From contig CABXWY010000001.1 of the NCBI GenBank assembly GCA_902515985.1, positions 62,001-126,000 on the forward strand: a stretch of DNA of 64,000 nt, in the 5' to 3' direction. A program made the position numbers and the translations under genes. Of the stretch, positions 36,840-46,728 are shown in pieces; position 1 is the stretch's first letter; each line of letters opens with the position of its first letter. The DNA comes from an uncultured Pelagibacteraceae bacterium. GTDB lineage: Bacteria > Pseudomonadota > Alphaproteobacteria > Pelagibacterales > Pelagibacteraceae. The notes below the pieces were generated by a model. The model searched no databases and was not told where the DNA came from. It saw only the letters and a list, made by a program, of their open reading frames with translations.

Positions 36840-37280
36840 TTATCTTTTAGAAAACTGAAAGCTTCTTCTAGCTTTTCTATGGCCGTATTTTTTTCTTTCA
36901 ACAGCTCTAGAATCTCGAGTGGTTAGTTTTTCTTTTTTTAAAGTAGATTTGGAATCAGGATCAATCATAACTAAAGCCTTGGAAATACCGTGCACCATAG
37001 CACCAACCTGACCCGTTAAACCCCCACCTTTGACTTTGCAATTTACATCATAAGTTGTTGATTGATTTAGGATCTCAAAAGGTCTCAGTAATTGCATTTT
37101 ATGATTAGCACGTTTAAAATATTCATTGTAATCTTTACCATTTACTATCACTTTTCCAGAACCTTTTTTGAGCCATATACGCGCAATAGAAGTTTTTCTT
37201 TTACCTGTTGCATACATGCTGTCTTTAAAATTTAAATCAATTTTATTATCTTTTTTATTAGTATCTAAATTTGTTTCCAT
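36840..37280 (-). CDS. rpsI: 30S ribosomal protein S9
   Basis: ATGKRKTSIARIWL opens the conserved domain, GGGLTGQVGAMVHGISKAL is the central block, and the protein ends in RRSFQFSKR, the positively charged tail that reaches the P-site tRNA. An N-terminal extension of about 20 residues is usual in alphaproteobacteria. Follows rplM after one base. Confidence 0.97.
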   Translation of the reverse strand: METNLDTNKKDNKIDLNFKDSMYATGKRKTSIARIWLKKGSGKVIVNGKDYNEYFKRANHKMQLLRPFEILNQSTTYDVNCKVKGGGLTGQVGAMVHGISKALVMIDPDSKSTLKKEKLTTRDSRAVERKKYGHRKARRSFQFSKR

Positions 37281-37281
37281 A

Positions 37282-37743
37282 TTAGTTTCTAATTATATTT
37301 TTACTATTCATTTTTGATATGTCTAAGATTTTTGGGTTTTGTGCTGAATGAGGATGTTCTTCGCCAGCATAAATTTTTAATTTTTTTAATTGATTTCTTG
37401 CAAGAACACCGCCAGGTAGCATTCTTTTCACTGCTAATTTTAGTATTTCTTCTGGTTTATTTTTTTCACTAAGTTTTTGCGGAGTGATTTCTTTAATACC
37501 ACCTGGATAACCAGTATGCTTAAAGTATTTTTTATTTTGAAATTTGCTGCCCGTAAACTTAAGTTTTTCAACATTTTTAACTATTACAAAATCACCATGG
37601 TCTACGTGTGGAGAAAAAGTATTTTTGTTTTTACCACGAAGAAATTTAGTAATTATTGTTGCCAATCTTCCAACTACAGCGTCTTTTGCATCTATTTCTA
37701 CCCATGAGGTCGTTATTTCAGATTTTTTTAAAAATTTTGTCAT
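37282..37743 (-). CDS. rplM: 50S ribosomal protein L13
   Basis: 153 residues. It contains WVEIDAKDAVVGRLAT near the start, KKYFKHTGYPGGIKE, and VKRMLPGGVLARNQLKKLKIYAGEEHPH, the standard L13 blocks. First gene of the minus-strand operon, with a good promoter immediately upstream. Confidence 0.97.
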   Translation of the reverse strand: MTKFLKKSEITTSWVEIDAKDAVVGRLATIITKFLRGKNKNTFSPHVDHGDFVIVKNVEKLKFTGSKFQNKKYFKHTGYPGGIKEITPQKLSEKNKPEEILKLAVKRMLPGGVLARNQLKKLKIYAGEEHPHSAQNPKILDISKMNSKNIIRN

Positions 37744-37753
37744 TTTGCTGGGA

Positions 37754-37782
37754 TTAATACTTTTAATTAATTAGTATGTCAA
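37754..37782 (-). promoter_or_regulatory. Probable sigma-70 promoter of rplM-rpsI
   Basis: On the minus strand a perfect TTGACA (37777-37782) is followed after exactly 17 bases by TATTAA (37754-37759). Initiation would fall about 10 bases before the rplM ATG, giving a very short leader. No other minus-strand gene start lies nearby. Confidence 0.6.
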
Positions 37783-37789
37783 TTAATAG

Positions 37790-37888
37790 GTTGTATTTGT
37801 TGGATAAAAAAAGCTTATACAACAGGGTTTTTTATTAAATTGGACATTCAATCTAGCTGTAATAAAATAAAAATTATAAAAAGGGAGG
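37790..37888 (+). promoter_or_regulatory. metY leader with hairpin and strong ribosome binding site
   Basis: GTTGTAT (37790-37796) pairs with ATACAAC (37817-37823), and GGGAGG (37883-37888) lies six bases before the ATG, an unusually strong Shine-Dalgarno for this window. SAM-V riboswitches are known in front of metY in Pelagibacter, so a SAM-sensing leader is expected here. However, I could not fit its consensus or find a segment that would cover the GGGAGG. A promoter-like TTGGAC / TAAAAT pair with 17-base spacing (37840-37868) would give only a short leader instead. Confidence 0.35.
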
Positions 37889-37894
37889 AAATTA

Positions 37895-39223
37895 ATGTCA
37901 AAACAATCTAAAAATCCGGAAACTATTGCATTACATGGTGGAGATTACAGAAGTGATCCCGCAACTACTGCTGTAGCTGTTCCAATATACAGAACAACAT
38001 CATATCAATTTAACAATACAGGACACGCAGCAAATTTGTTTGCTCTTAAAGAGTTTGGAAACATTTATACAAGAATAATGAATCCAACAAATGACGTACT
38101 TGAAAAAAGAGTTGCAGCACTTGAAAATGGATTAGCATGCGTAAGTGTTGGTTCAGGTCAAGCCGCTTCTACATTCGCTATATTGAATGTATGTCAGTCT
38201 GGAGACAACTTTGTAAGTTCAACAGACTTATACGGTGGTACTGTAAACTTGTTCACTCATACTTTAAAAAAATTAGGTATAGAAGTTAGGTATGCAGACC
38301 CTTCAGATCCTAAAAATTTTGAAAAAGCAATTGATGATAAAACTAGATGTTTTTATGCAGAAACTTTACCAAATCCTGCATTAAGAGTTTTTCCAATTAA
38401 GGAAGTATCAGATATAGGTAGAAAACATAACATTCCACTAATAATGGATAACACAGCTGCACCAATAATTTGTAAACCTTTAGATCACGGTGCTGCCGTA
38501 GTAGTTCATTCTCTAACTAAATTTATTGGTGGTCATGGAACTGTAATAGGTGGTTGCTTAGTAGATGCAGGTAATTTTGATTGGACTGCAGATCCTAAAA
38601 GACAACCATTGTTTAATGAACCTGATATGAGTTATGGAGGAGCTAAATGGGGAGAAGTAGTTCCACAATTAACTGGTGCAAATGTTTCTTTTGCTGTGAG
38701 AGCTAGAGTTTGCTTGCTTAGAGACTTAGGCGCACCATTAGCACCTGATAATGCTTGGGGAATTATTCAAGGTCTAGAAACAGCTCCATTAAGAATGCAA
38801 CAGCATTGTTCTAATGCAGCCAAAGTTGTTGACTTTCTTCAAAAACATAAAAATGTAGAACGTGTTATATACCCTACTCTTCATAAAGGTGCTGTTGGGG
38901 AAAGAACTAAAAAATATTTCTCTGGTGGAAATGGAGCTTTAGTTGGTATTGAGGTTAAAGGTGGCGTTGAAGCAGGTAAAAAATTTATTGAAGCTTTAAA
39001 AATGTTTTACCATGTTGCAAATATTGGAGATGCAAGAAGCTTGGCAATCCATCCTGCAACAACAACTCATAGTCAATTAACTCCTGAAGAGCTTTTAGCT
39101 GCTGGTGTTACACCAGGATACGTAAGGCTTTCGATTGGAATAGAACATCCTGATGACATTGTGGCTGATCTAAAACAAGCTTTAGATGCTTCAGGAAAAC
39201 CAAATCTTAAGGCTGTTAGCTAG
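37895..39223 (+). CDS. metY: O-acetylhomoserine aminocarboxypropyltransferase
   Basis: PLP enzyme joining O-acetylhomoserine with sulfide (or methanethiol) in methionine synthesis. The PLP lysine lies in HSLTKFIGGHG, SVGSGQAA and YTRIMNPTNDVLE are cofactor-side motifs, and the long NFDWTADPKRQPLF insertion separates MetY from MetB and MetC. 442 residues. Its use of Gly and Ala is higher than in neighbours, suggesting high expression. The 3' end overlaps ctaA by 8 bases. Confidence 0.94.
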   Translation: MSKQSKNPETIALHGGDYRSDPATTAVAVPIYRTTSYQFNNTGHAANLFALKEFGNIYTRIMNPTNDVLEKRVAALENGLACVSVGSGQAASTFAILNVCQSGDNFVSSTDLYGGTVNLFTHTLKKLGIEVRYADPSDPKNFEKAIDDKTRCFYAETLPNPALRVFPIKEVSDIGRKHNIPLIMDNTAAPIICKPLDHGAAVVVHSLTKFIGGHGTVIGGCLVDAGNFDWTADPKRQPLFNEPDMSYGGAKWGEVVPQLTGANVSFAVRARVCLLRDLGAPLAPDNAWGIIQGLETAPLRMQQHCSNAAKVVDFLQKHKNVERVIYPTLHKGAVGERTKKYFSGGNGALVGIEVKGGVEAGKKFIEALKMFYHVANIGDARSLAIHPATTTHSQLTPEELLAAGVTPGYVRLSIGIEHPDDIVADLKQALDASGKPNLKAVS

Positions 39224-40235
39224 AACTTTGTTTGTTTAAAAATAAAAAATAAACACAGGAACTAACTAAGAAAATTGAACTTATCTGGTGCATAGATGCC
39301 AAATAAATCTGTGCACCATATAGCAATGTTAAAATTCCTAATATAACCTGTATTATCAAAAATAGACCTATAAGATTAATCGGTCTATAAAGTTTTTCAA
39401 TTTTGGCTCTGTACACATTAAAAAAAATAAATAAATAAATTAATATGATTACATAAGCCAGGTTTCTATGCATAAATTGAACTAAAGATGGATCATTAAA
39501 AGCTGAAAAAGATAACAAATTAAAAAAATTATTATCATCGGGAAAGAAATTAGACCCCATCATTGGCCAAGTGTTATAAACAGTGCCAGCATCCATGCCA
39601 GAAACAAAAGCCCCTATTGAAATTTGCGCATAAACAATGATTAAAAAGAAAAAGGATAAATTGTAATTAAGTTTATTTTTTTCCAAACTTTGATATTTAA
39701 GCTCAAGAAAATTCCATAAAATCAAAGAAATTATGAAAAAAGCAATCATTAAATGTAGTGCTAGTCTATAATGACTAACATCAACTCTATCTACTAACCC
39801 ACTAGAAACCATGTACCATCCTATAAAACCCTGAAAACAAATTAAAAAGAAAATTAGATATAATTTTAATAAAGTTTTGAAACTAGTACGGTATGTGTAA
39901 TAGATCAATGGAATTAAAAAAGAGATACCAATAAGCCTTCCTAAAAACCTATGTATCCATTCCCACCAAAAAATTATTTTAAATTCACTCATTGTCATAT
40001 CGTAATTTTGCAATTCGAATTCAGGAATTTCTTTATATAAATCAAAATATCTATTCCAGTCGTTTTGATTAAGAGGCGGCAGAAAGCCAGCAAACAACTC
40101 CCATTCAGTTATTGATAAACCAGAATCTGTTAGTCTAGTTAGACCACCAACTATTATCATGATGGCTATAATGAAAAACATAAATAAAAGCCAGGAAGAA
40201 ATACTATTTCTTAAATTAATATTATCTATATACAT
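39216..40235 (-). CDS. ctaA: Heme A synthase
   Basis: COX15/CtaA type: oxidises the C8 methyl of heme O for cytochrome aa3. Eight helices. GGLTRLTDSGLSITEW at the N-terminus, the WEWIHRFLGRLIG heme histidine motif, SGLVDR and the second half's FMHRNLAY are present. 339 residues, the alphaproteobacterial/mitochondrial size. Confidence 0.95.
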   Translation of the reverse strand: MYIDNINLRNSISSWLLFMFFIIAIMIIVGGLTRLTDSGLSITEWELFAGFLPPLNQNDWNRYFDLYKEIPEFELQNYDMTMSEFKIIFWWEWIHRFLGRLIGISFLIPLIYYTYRTSFKTLLKLYLIFFLICFQGFIGWYMVSSGLVDRVDVSHYRLALHLMIAFFIISLILWNFLELKYQSLEKNKLNYNLSFFFLIIVYAQISIGAFVSGMDAGTVYNTWPMMGSNFFPDDNNFFNLLSFSAFNDPSLVQFMHRNLAYVIILIYLFIFFNVYRAKIEKLYRPINLIGLFLIIQVILGILTLLYGAQIYLASMHQISSIFLVSSCVYFLFLNKQSSS

Positions 40236-40278
40236 ATTAAAATAAATATATTAATTTTTGTTAAAACCAATTGAATAA

Positions 40279-40569
40279 ATGTCGCCAGAAAATAAAAAAA
40301 AACTCAATATACTCAGAAAAAAACTTGATAAAATAGATGACCGATTAATAGATATAATAAAAATTAGGACTAATTTAGTTACAGAAGTGGTAAAACTTAA
40401 AGATTACAAAAATCAGATTATTGATAAAAAAAGAATATCAATAATTTTAAAAAAAATTAAGAAAAAATCAATTTCAAAGAGGATTGATCCACAAATAACA
40501 AATAGAATTTGGAAAAATATGATTTGGTCCTATATAAATTATGAGCGAAAAATATTTAAAAAGAAATAA
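40279..40569 (+). CDS. Chorismate mutase, AroQ type
   Basis: Converts chorismate to prephenate. A single 96-residue all-helical domain: LRKKLDKIDDRLIDIIKIRTNLV with the N-terminal Arg and Asp-Asp, KDYKNQIIDKKR, and a third helix with IWKNMIWSYINYE. It is not fused to prephenate dehydratase. It converges on rpmG with one base between. Confidence 0.88.
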   Translation: MSPENKKKLNILRKKLDKIDDRLIDIIKIRTNLVTEVVKLKDYKNQIIDKKRISIILKKIKKKSISKRIDPQITNRIWKNMIWSYINYERKIFKKK

Positions 40570-40570
40570 A

Positions 40571-40762
40571 TTATTTACTGTGTGGAGGTAATTTTTTTTC
40601 TACAAAAATTTCATGTTTTCGAGTTGATGGATTATACTTCCTTGCTTTTAATTTAACTTTTGCTTTTTCACCACCAGCAGGTTTTTTGACATAATAAAAA
40701 AAAGGACTATCAGGTTTAGCCTCAGGAACTAATCTTACTTTGACGTGAGTTTTCTTTGCCAT
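40571..40762 (-). CDS. rpmG: 50S ribosomal protein L33
   Basis: 63 residues. It contains VKVRLVPEAK, FFYYVKKP and KARKYNPSTRKHEIFVEKK. The C-x2-C zinc pairs of the other L33 class are absent, so this is the zinc-free type. It lies 11 bases downstream of the merR-like gene. Confidence 0.93.
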   Translation of the reverse strand: MAKKTHVKVRLVPEAKPDSPFFYYVKKPAGGEKAKVKLKARKYNPSTRKHEIFVEKKLPPHSK

Positions 40763-40773
40763 TTTATTTTATT

Positions 40774-41145
40774 TTATTTTTTTAAATCTTTTAAAATATT
40801 TGAAATCTTAGTTAATCTATCTTTCAAAAATTTATTAGACATACTTATATGATCATCTGATCGATCGTCAAGGATTAATCTTTTATCGTTGAGAAGCTTT
40901 TTAACGCCTTTTATGGTCATACCTTTCTCTTTTAACAAATATTTAATTTCAACTAATAAATTGATAGTTTTTTTATCGTAATACCTTCTACCATTATTTA
41001 AAAAGTAAGGTTTTAGTTGTTTAAATTCTTTCTCCCAGAATCTTAATATATAAGTATTTAATCGACCTGTTTTTTTATTTTTTAAATTTAATAATTCAGC
41101 TACTTCTCCAATAGTTTTATATGCATTATTAGTCTTATTAATCAT
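40774..41145 (-). CDS. MerR-family transcriptional regulator
   Basis: N-terminal winged helix-turn-helix: YKTIGEVAELLNL, LRFWEKEFKQLKPY and NGRRYYDKKTIN are the MerR recognition helix, wing 1 and wing 2. A short helical tail ends at residue 123. No sensor cysteines. It follows ihfA with an 8-base overlap, the usual alphaproteobacterial pairing. The effector is unknown. Confidence 0.9.
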   Translation of the reverse strand: MINKTNNAYKTIGEVAELLNLKNKKTGRLNTYILRFWEKEFKQLKPYFLNNGRRYYDKKTINLLVEIKYLLKEKGMTIKGVKKLLNDKRLILDDRSDDHISMSNKFLKDRLTKISNILKDLKK

Positions 41146-41431
41146 TATTATTGATATAATATTTAAATTCTTTTGAAGGTTTGAATAAAATAACGCTTCT
41201 TTCTGAAATTATTTTTTTTTGTTTTGTCTTAAAATTATATCCAGGACGACTTTTTTTATTTTTTAATATAAAAGTTCCAAAATTACTTATTTTTAGTTTT
41301 TTATATTTAATTAAATTTTCCATTATTACATCTAGAATGTCATCAAATAAATTTTCAGATACTTTTTTGGAGAAACCTATCTGCATATAAATAGAATTAA
41401 CTATATCTTTTTTTGTAAGATTAATTCTCAC
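41138..41431 (-). CDS. ihfA: Integration host factor subunit alpha
   Basis: HU/IHF fold, 97 residues. LTKKDIVNSIY at the N-terminus, ISNFGTFILKNKKSRPGYNFKT with the proline that intercalates into bent DNA, and a C-terminal helix. The RPGYNFKT loop differs from the usual RPGRNPKT. The adjacent MerR gene favours IhfA over HU. Confidence 0.88.
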   Translation of the reverse strand: MRINLTKKDIVNSIYMQIGFSKKVSENLFDDILDVIMENLIKYKKLKISNFGTFILKNKKSRPGYNFKTKQKKIISERSVILFKPSKEFKYYINNND

Positions 41432-42434
41432 TGTAAATATTGCCTTTTATTTTATTGATCAAATCACCTCTTACTATTTTCTCGCATACTGATAATGAGT
41501 TCGAAAAGCCTATATAATCTGTTGATCCATGGCTTTTTACTACGGGAGAATCTAAACCAATAAAAATTGCTCCATTGTAAAGTCTTGGGTCTAATCTTTT
41601 TTTAAACGACTTTAAATTTAAATAATTTATTAAACCAGATAACTTGCCTAAAAAATTATTATTAAACATTTTTTTTAATTCATTAGTGATAAAGTTTGCT
41701 GTTCCTTCTGCTGTCTTAAGAGCTACATTACCTGTAAATCCATCTGAAACTATTACATTTACATTGCCATTCATTAAATCATTTCCCTCAATAAAACCTT
41801 CAAAATTAAATTGAGAACTTTTAATTTCATTCATTTTTTGATATGTGTTTTTAAGTACTTCGTTACCTTTCATTTCCTCTGATCCTATATTTAGTAATGC
41901 AACTTTAGCTTTTTCATTTGGATAAAGAGATTTAAATAAGGATGCTCCCATAATAGAAAAATCTATTAAATTTTTTTCATTACATTCTATATTTGCTCCA
42001 AGATCTAAAACAACGCTCATACCAGTTTTATTTGGCCATAATGCTGATAAAGCTGGTTTGTCAATATTTTCAATCATTTTAAGATTAAGTTTTGATATAA
42101 CTAACAATGCACCAGTGTTGCCTGCTGATATCACAATATCTGCCTTTCTTTCTTTTACACTTTCAATTGACAACCACATACTTGTATCTTTTCCTCTTTT
42201 GGCTGCCTCTAATGGAGTGTCTTTTCCCTCAACTTTATTTTTTGTATGTATAATTTTATAGCATGATTTATTTAATGATTTTGGTATATAAGTATCGATA
42301 ATGTTTTTATCACCAAAAATTAAATATTTAACGTTTTTCGATTTTTTATTATGTTCATTAATACCTTCTAAAATCTTTTTCGGGGATCCGTCACCGCCCA
42401 TTGCATCTACAGCAATCGTAATATTATTATCCAT
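41421..42434 (-). CDS. plsX: Acyl-ACP:phosphate acyltransferase PlsX
   Basis: Makes acyl-phosphate for phospholipid synthesis. IAVDAMGGDGSPKKILEG at the start, SAGNTGALL, and VSDGFTGNVALKTAEG are diagnostic. 337 residues. It runs directly into ihfA with an 11-base overlap, leaving no room for fabH, which usually lies between them. Confidence 0.96.
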   Translation of the reverse strand: MDNNITIAVDAMGGDGSPKKILEGINEHNKKSKNVKYLIFGDKNIIDTYIPKSLNKSCYKIIHTKNKVEGKDTPLEAAKRGKDTSMWLSIESVKERKADIVISAGNTGALLVISKLNLKMIENIDKPALSALWPNKTGMSVVLDLGANIECNEKNLIDFSIMGASLFKSLYPNEKAKVALLNIGSEEMKGNEVLKNTYQKMNEIKSSQFNFEGFIEGNDLMNGNVNVIVSDGFTGNVALKTAEGTANFITNELKKMFNNNFLGKLSGLINYLNLKSFKKRLDPRLYNGAIFIGLDSPVVKSHGSTDYIGFSNSLSVCEKIVRGDLINKIKGNIYSEN

Positions 42435-42452
42435 TAATAAATTATAAATTAT

Positions 42453-42632
42453 TTATTCTTTAGGGTCTAAAACTTGTCTTCCTTTATACATGCCAGTTTT
42501 TAAATCTAAATGGTGAGATAGACGATATTCTCCACTTTTTTTGTCTTCAATAATATTCTTTGAGGAGACCTTTATATGTGATCTTCTTTTGCCTGCTCTA
42601 GATTTTGAGGTTTTGCGTTTTGGTACAGCCAT
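42453..42632 (-). CDS. rpmF: 50S ribosomal protein L32
   Basis: A 59-residue frame: [19 protein letters not shown] followed by a [20 protein letters not shown] block and a short tail. This is the standard L32 sequence, zinc-free type. It sits 18 bases before plsX, as in most bacteria. The DUF177 gene that usually precedes rpmF is not here. Confidence 0.94.
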   Translation of the reverse strand: MAVPKRKTSKSRAGKRRSHIKVSSKNIIEDKKSGEYRLSHHLDLKTGMYKGRQVLDPKE

Positions 42633-42634
42633 AA

Positions 42635-43111
42635 TTAAATTTTTAAATTAATTACACCGTTTATGAAGGAATTAAAAGATTTATTTTTTAGAAAAATACT
42701 ATATTTATCGAAATATTTTATCAAATTGCTAACATCACCATCATAATTAAAAAAACTTTCAAAAATTTGATTTTTTTCCAATGAACTAAGATTATCCCAA
42801 TTTTCTATTTTTTCTAATATTGAGTAGAGAGAATTTACATAAGTTTTCATTTTTTTATTTATAGATGCGTCTCCATATCCAATTTCTCTGATACTAATTT
42901 CAAGTTCTTTAAAAATATAATCAAAAATATCTTGTAATATTTCTTTTTTTTGAGTTTTTTTATATTCTTTTAAAAAAAAACCAAAATGAAATAAAAAGAT
43001 TAATAGTCTATCTGAGAATGTATCCTTTTCTGTAAAAATTGAAAAAATTGATTTATTTCTAGAGAATTTAATCAAATTGTTATAGATATTAATATAATTT
43101 TTTTTGGTCAT
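42635..43111 (-). CDS. Ubiquinol-cytochrome c chaperone family protein (CBP3-like)
   Basis: 158-residue helical protein related to mitochondrial CBP3/UQCC1, which helps cytochrome b mature. [39 protein letters not shown] and [10 protein letters not shown] follow the family pattern. Its ATG overlaps the ATG of bamE on the other strand by two bases (CATG at 43109-43112). Confidence 0.8.
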   Translation of the reverse strand: MTKKNYINIYNNLIKFSRNKSIFSIFTEKDTFSDRLLIFLFHFGFFLKEYKKTQKKEILQDIFDYIFKELEISIREIGYGDASINKKMKTYVNSLYSILEKIENWDNLSSLEKNQIFESFFNYDGDVSNLIKYFDKYSIFLKNKSFNSFINGVINLKI

Positions 43112-43568
43112 GAAATTTTTAATTTATATTTTTTCATTTATTTTTATTTTAAGTTGTTCATTTAATAAAGTAGTTAAACATCACGGGGTTCATTTTTTAG
43201 AGAAAAAACATCAAAAATTGACAATAAATACTACGAATAAAAATGATATAATAAAATTACTAGGGGAACCATCTACAAAAAGCTCCTTTGATAATGATTT
43301 ATGGATATATATAGAAAGAAAAATTTCGACAGGTAAGTTATATTATCTTGGAAAAGAGAAATTGATAGTGAATAATGTTTTGGTGCTTGAATTAAATAGT
43401 ATGGGATTATTAGCTAAAAAAAAATTATATAAAAAAGAAGATATGACAAATTTAGAATTTGCACAGAACTCGACTGACCCTGTTTACAGAAAAAGATCTT
43501 TCGTTTATGATTTTTTATCTAGTATGAGGCAAAAAATTAATGACCCGTTAGGTAAAAGAAAAAAATAA
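43110..43568 (+). CDS. bamE: Outer membrane assembly factor BamE (SmpA/OmlA)
   Basis: Lipoprotein of the BAM complex that inserts beta-barrel proteins. A leader with lipobox ILSC is followed by the BamE domain: TTNKNDIIKLLGEPSTKSSFDNDLWIY. It continues beyond the core with a C-terminal extension common in alphaproteobacteria. The ATG at 43110 was chosen over a TTG at 43104, because the signal peptide then starts correctly. Confidence 0.85.
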   Translation: MKFLIYIFSFIFILSCSFNKVVKHHGVHFLEKKHQKLTINTTNKNDIIKLLGEPSTKSSFDNDLWIYIERKISTGKLYYLGKEKLIVNNVLVLELNSMGLLAKKKLYKKEDMTNLEFAQNSTDPVYRKRSFVYDFLSSMRQKINDPLGKRKK

Positions 43569-43579
43569 ATTAGCTGATA

Positions 43580-45685
43580 TCAACCAGCAATTACAGCTAG
43601 AAGAAGTAATGCAACAATATTTGTTATTTTAATCATTGGGTTTACAGCGGGTCCCGCAGTATCTTTATAAGGATCCCCTACTGTGTCTCCAGTAACTGCT
43701 GCTTTGTGAGCCTCTGAACCTTTTCCTCCAAAATTTCCATCTTCAATATATTTTTTGGCATTATCCCATGCGCCACCGCCCGCAGTCATGGATATTGCAA
43801 CAAAAAGTCCTGTAATAATTACTCCTAAAAGCATTGCACCAACTGACGATAGTGCTGCAACTTGTCCGCCGATTGGTAAAATTATAAAGTAAAGAAGTAT
43901 TGGTGATAATACTGGAAGTAACGATGGTATAATCATTTCTTTTATTGCAGCTTTAGTTAATAAATCAACTAACTTTCCATAATCTGGTTTTGATTTTCTT
44001 TTCATTATTCCTGGAATTTTTTTAAATTGTCTTCTTACTTCAATAACTACAGCACCTCCAGCTCTACCTACGGCTTGCATACCCATTGAACCAAATAAGT
44101 ATGGAAGCATACCTCCAACCAATAGTCCAACAACTACAAATGGATTAGATAAATCAAATGTAACCACTATACCTTCGAGTTGCGACCCAGCAATTTTTGA
44201 GAAATGTTTTATATCTTCAGTATATGCGGCAAATAAAACTAGAGCACCTAATCCGGCAGACCCTATTGCATAACCTTTTGTAACTGCCTTTGTAGTATTT
44301 CCAACAGCATCCAACGCGTCAGTAGTTTTTCTAACATTTTTTGGTAGATTCGACATTTCAGCTATACCACCTGCATTGTCAGTTACTGGGCCATATGCAT
44401 CTAAGGCAACCACCATCCCAGCCAAAGCTAGCATTGTAGTAACAGCTATTGCTATACCAAATAAACCAGCTATATAATTTGTTAAAAGAATTCCACTTAC
44501 AATAATTAATGCAGGGATTGCTGTGGCTTCCATTGATACTGCTAGACCTTGTATAACATTGGTACCATGACCTGTTGTTGATGATGATGCAACACTTTTC
44601 ACTGGTCTATAATTAGTTCCAGTATAATATTCGGTAACCCATATTAGTAATCCAGTTATTGCCAAACCTATTACTCCACAAAGATATAAACTCATACCTG
44701 TAAATGATTTATCAGATACAATATAAGTATTTTCTAAACCTAAAACATAATCTGTTATTGGGTATAAAATTACTAATGATGTAATTGCTGTTACTATGAA
44801 ACCTTTATACAAAGCAGCCATAATATTTTTTGATTTACCTAGTTTAACAAAATACGTTCCAATGATAGATGTTAATATACAGGCACCACCAATAGATAAA
44901 GGGTAAACCATCATATTAAGATCACCATGAAAGAATATTGATGATAAGACCATAGTAGCAACAATTGTAACAGCATATGTCTCGAATAAATCTGCAGCCA
45001 TACCTGCGCAGTCACCCACGTTATCACCGACATTATCCGCAATTACTGCTGGATTTCTTGGATCATCCTCAGGAATACCGGCTTCAACTTTACCTACTAG
45101 ATCTGCACCCACATCTGCTCCTTTAGTAAATATACCGCCTCCAAGTCTTGCAAAAATTGAAATTAAAGATGCACCAAAACCTAAAGCTACAAGAGCATTA
45201 ACGATTTCTCTTTCGTCTATACCAAATGATAATAATAAGTAATAATAGACGGAAATAGATAATAAGGCTAAACCAGCCACTAACATCCCTGTGACAGCTC
45301 CAGATTTAAAAGCTATTGAAAGGCCTTGGTGTAAACCTTTTCGAGAAGCTTCAGCAGTTCTTACATTTGCTTGGACTGATACTAGCATTCCTACATAACC
45401 GGCTATTCCTGACAATGCAGCTCCAATTAAGTATCCTAATCCAACTAGGATGCTAAATGCTAAACTAATAATAACTAACACAACAACACCAACAATTGCT
45501 ATTGTTTTGTATTGTCGATTTAAATAAGCCTTGGCTCCAACCTGTATTGCTGATGCAATTTCTTGCATTTTAGAATTACCAGCACTGGAATTTAAAATAT
45601 TCTTTCCTGTGAAAAATCCATAAACGATTGATAATAAGCCTGATAAAATTATTAATTGTAGTATGTTTGAAGCTGAGTCTTCCAT
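43580..45685 (-). CDS. hppA: Proton-translocating membrane pyrophosphatase
   Basis: Hydrolyses pyrophosphate to pump protons. About sixteen helices in 701 residues. The substrate-site motif [37 protein letters not shown] and the C-terminal [18 protein letters not shown] are all present. Lys in [10 protein letters not shown] marks the potassium-independent class. It would recover energy from biosynthetic pyrophosphate. Confidence 0.97.
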   Translation of the reverse strand: MEDSASNILQLIILSGLLSIVYGFFTGKNILNSSAGNSKMQEIASAIQVGAKAYLNRQYKTIAIVGVVVLVIISLAFSILVGLGYLIGAALSGIAGYVGMLVSVQANVRTAEASRKGLHQGLSIAFKSGAVTGMLVAGLALLSISVYYYLLLSFGIDEREIVNALVALGFGASLISIFARLGGGIFTKGADVGADLVGKVEAGIPEDDPRNPAVIADNVGDNVGDCAGMAADLFETYAVTIVATMVLSSIFFHGDLNMMVYPLSIGGACILTSIIGTYFVKLGKSKNIMAALYKGFIVTAITSLVILYPITDYVLGLENTYIVSDKSFTGMSLYLCGVIGLAITGLLIWVTEYYTGTNYRPVKSVASSSTTGHGTNVIQGLAVSMEATAIPALIIVSGILLTNYIAGLFGIAIAVTTMLALAGMVVALDAYGPVTDNAGGIAEMSNLPKNVRKTTDALDAVGNTTKAVTKGYAIGSAGLGALVLFAAYTEDIKHFSKIAGSQLEGIVVTFDLSNPFVVVGLLVGGMLPYLFGSMGMQAVGRAGGAVVIEVRRQFKKIPGIMKRKSKPDYGKLVDLLTKAAIKEMIIPSLLPVLSPILLYFIILPIGGQVAALSSVGAMLLGVIITGLFVAISMTAGGGAWDNAKKYIEDGNFGGKGSEAHKAAVTGDTVGDPYKDTAGPAVNPMIKITNIVALLLLAVIAG

Positions 45686-45768
45686 AAGTCCTTTTAATTA
45701 TTAGTTAGTTAGTAAGTGTTAAAATGCGGACATTACAAAAAAAAGGGCAAAAGGCAATATTTAACTTT

Positions 45769-46728
45769 CTAAAACTTATGTGAATATCCTTTAAAATTCG
45801 ATAATTTTAATGATTTATTGCCCTCTTTTAACAAATTTTTTTTATAACCATCATTGATTTTGCCAATAATAGTAACTTTTTGGTTTAACTTATTGGCAAT
45901 AGTTCTAATTTTCAATCTATTTTTTTTAGATGAGGTAAATAATATTTGATAATCGTCACCATTAAATACTAATTTATTTTTAGATTTATTATGCTTTTTT
46001 AGATAATTATTTAATTTTTTTGAAATTGGAATTTTATCAACATCAATATAAAAAGATAATTTTTGAGAGTTTATTAATCTCATCATATCAGAAATTAATC
46101 CATCTGAAATATCAATAGAAGTATTTGCAAAACTAAATAGATACTTTGAAAAATTGTAAGGAATATCAGGGCAATAGTATTTGTTTATAAAATATTTTTT
46201 TAATTTTTCCTTCATACCATATTCTTTCTGCAAAACTTTAAGTCCTATAAAACTATCACCAATATTACCTGTAACGTAAATATCATCATTTTTTTTTGCT
46301 TTGTTTCTTTCTATGATTTTTTTTGCAAAGCCTATTGTAGTAACAGAAAATGAGGGAATTTTTGAATAAACCGTGTCACCACCTCCAATTTCAATTGAAT
46401 ATTTTTTTTGTTCCTCTTTTAAGGATTTAGAGATTAGATAAAGATTTTTTTTAGTAAAAGTTTGCTTATTTCCACCACCTGATAAGAAATAGTATTTTGG
46501 TTTAACTCCTTTACATATCAGATCTGATAATGAAGACCTTATAATTTTCTTTGCTATATAATATGGATATTTAAATCCCAAGAAATGTATACCAGAATTG
46601 TATGTATCTAAAGATATAACAACTCCTTTTTTTTTATCAAAAAAAACATCATCATTTAGTTTTTTTGCAGAGGGATTTTTTTTAGTAAGGGACTTAAAAT
46701 AATTATTTATTATTTTAAACTCATTCAT
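45769..46728 (-). CDS. thiL: Thiamine-monophosphate kinase
   Basis: ATP-dependent phosphorylation of thiamine phosphate to the diphosphate. Conserved are DDVFFDKKKG near the N-terminus, GGGDTVYSK, VTGNIGDSFIGL, DISDGLISDM and FNGDDYQILFT. The ATG at 46728 gives the family's start (NEFKIINNYF) and a short overlap with nusB, whose usual neighbour this is. Confidence 0.93.
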   Translation of the reverse strand: MNEFKIINNYFKSLTKKNPSAKKLNDDVFFDKKKGVVISLDTYNSGIHFLGFKYPYYIAKKIIRSSLSDLICKGVKPKYYFLSGGGNKQTFTKKNLYLISKSLKEEQKKYSIEIGGGDTVYSKIPSFSVTTIGFAKKIIERNKAKKNDDIYVTGNIGDSFIGLKVLQKEYGMKEKLKKYFINKYYCPDIPYNFSKYLFSFANTSIDISDGLISDMMRLINSQKLSFYIDVDKIPISKKLNNYLKKHNKSKNKLVFNGDDYQILFTSSKKNRLKIRTIANKLNQKVTIIGKINDGYKKNLLKEGNKSLKLSNFKGYSHKF

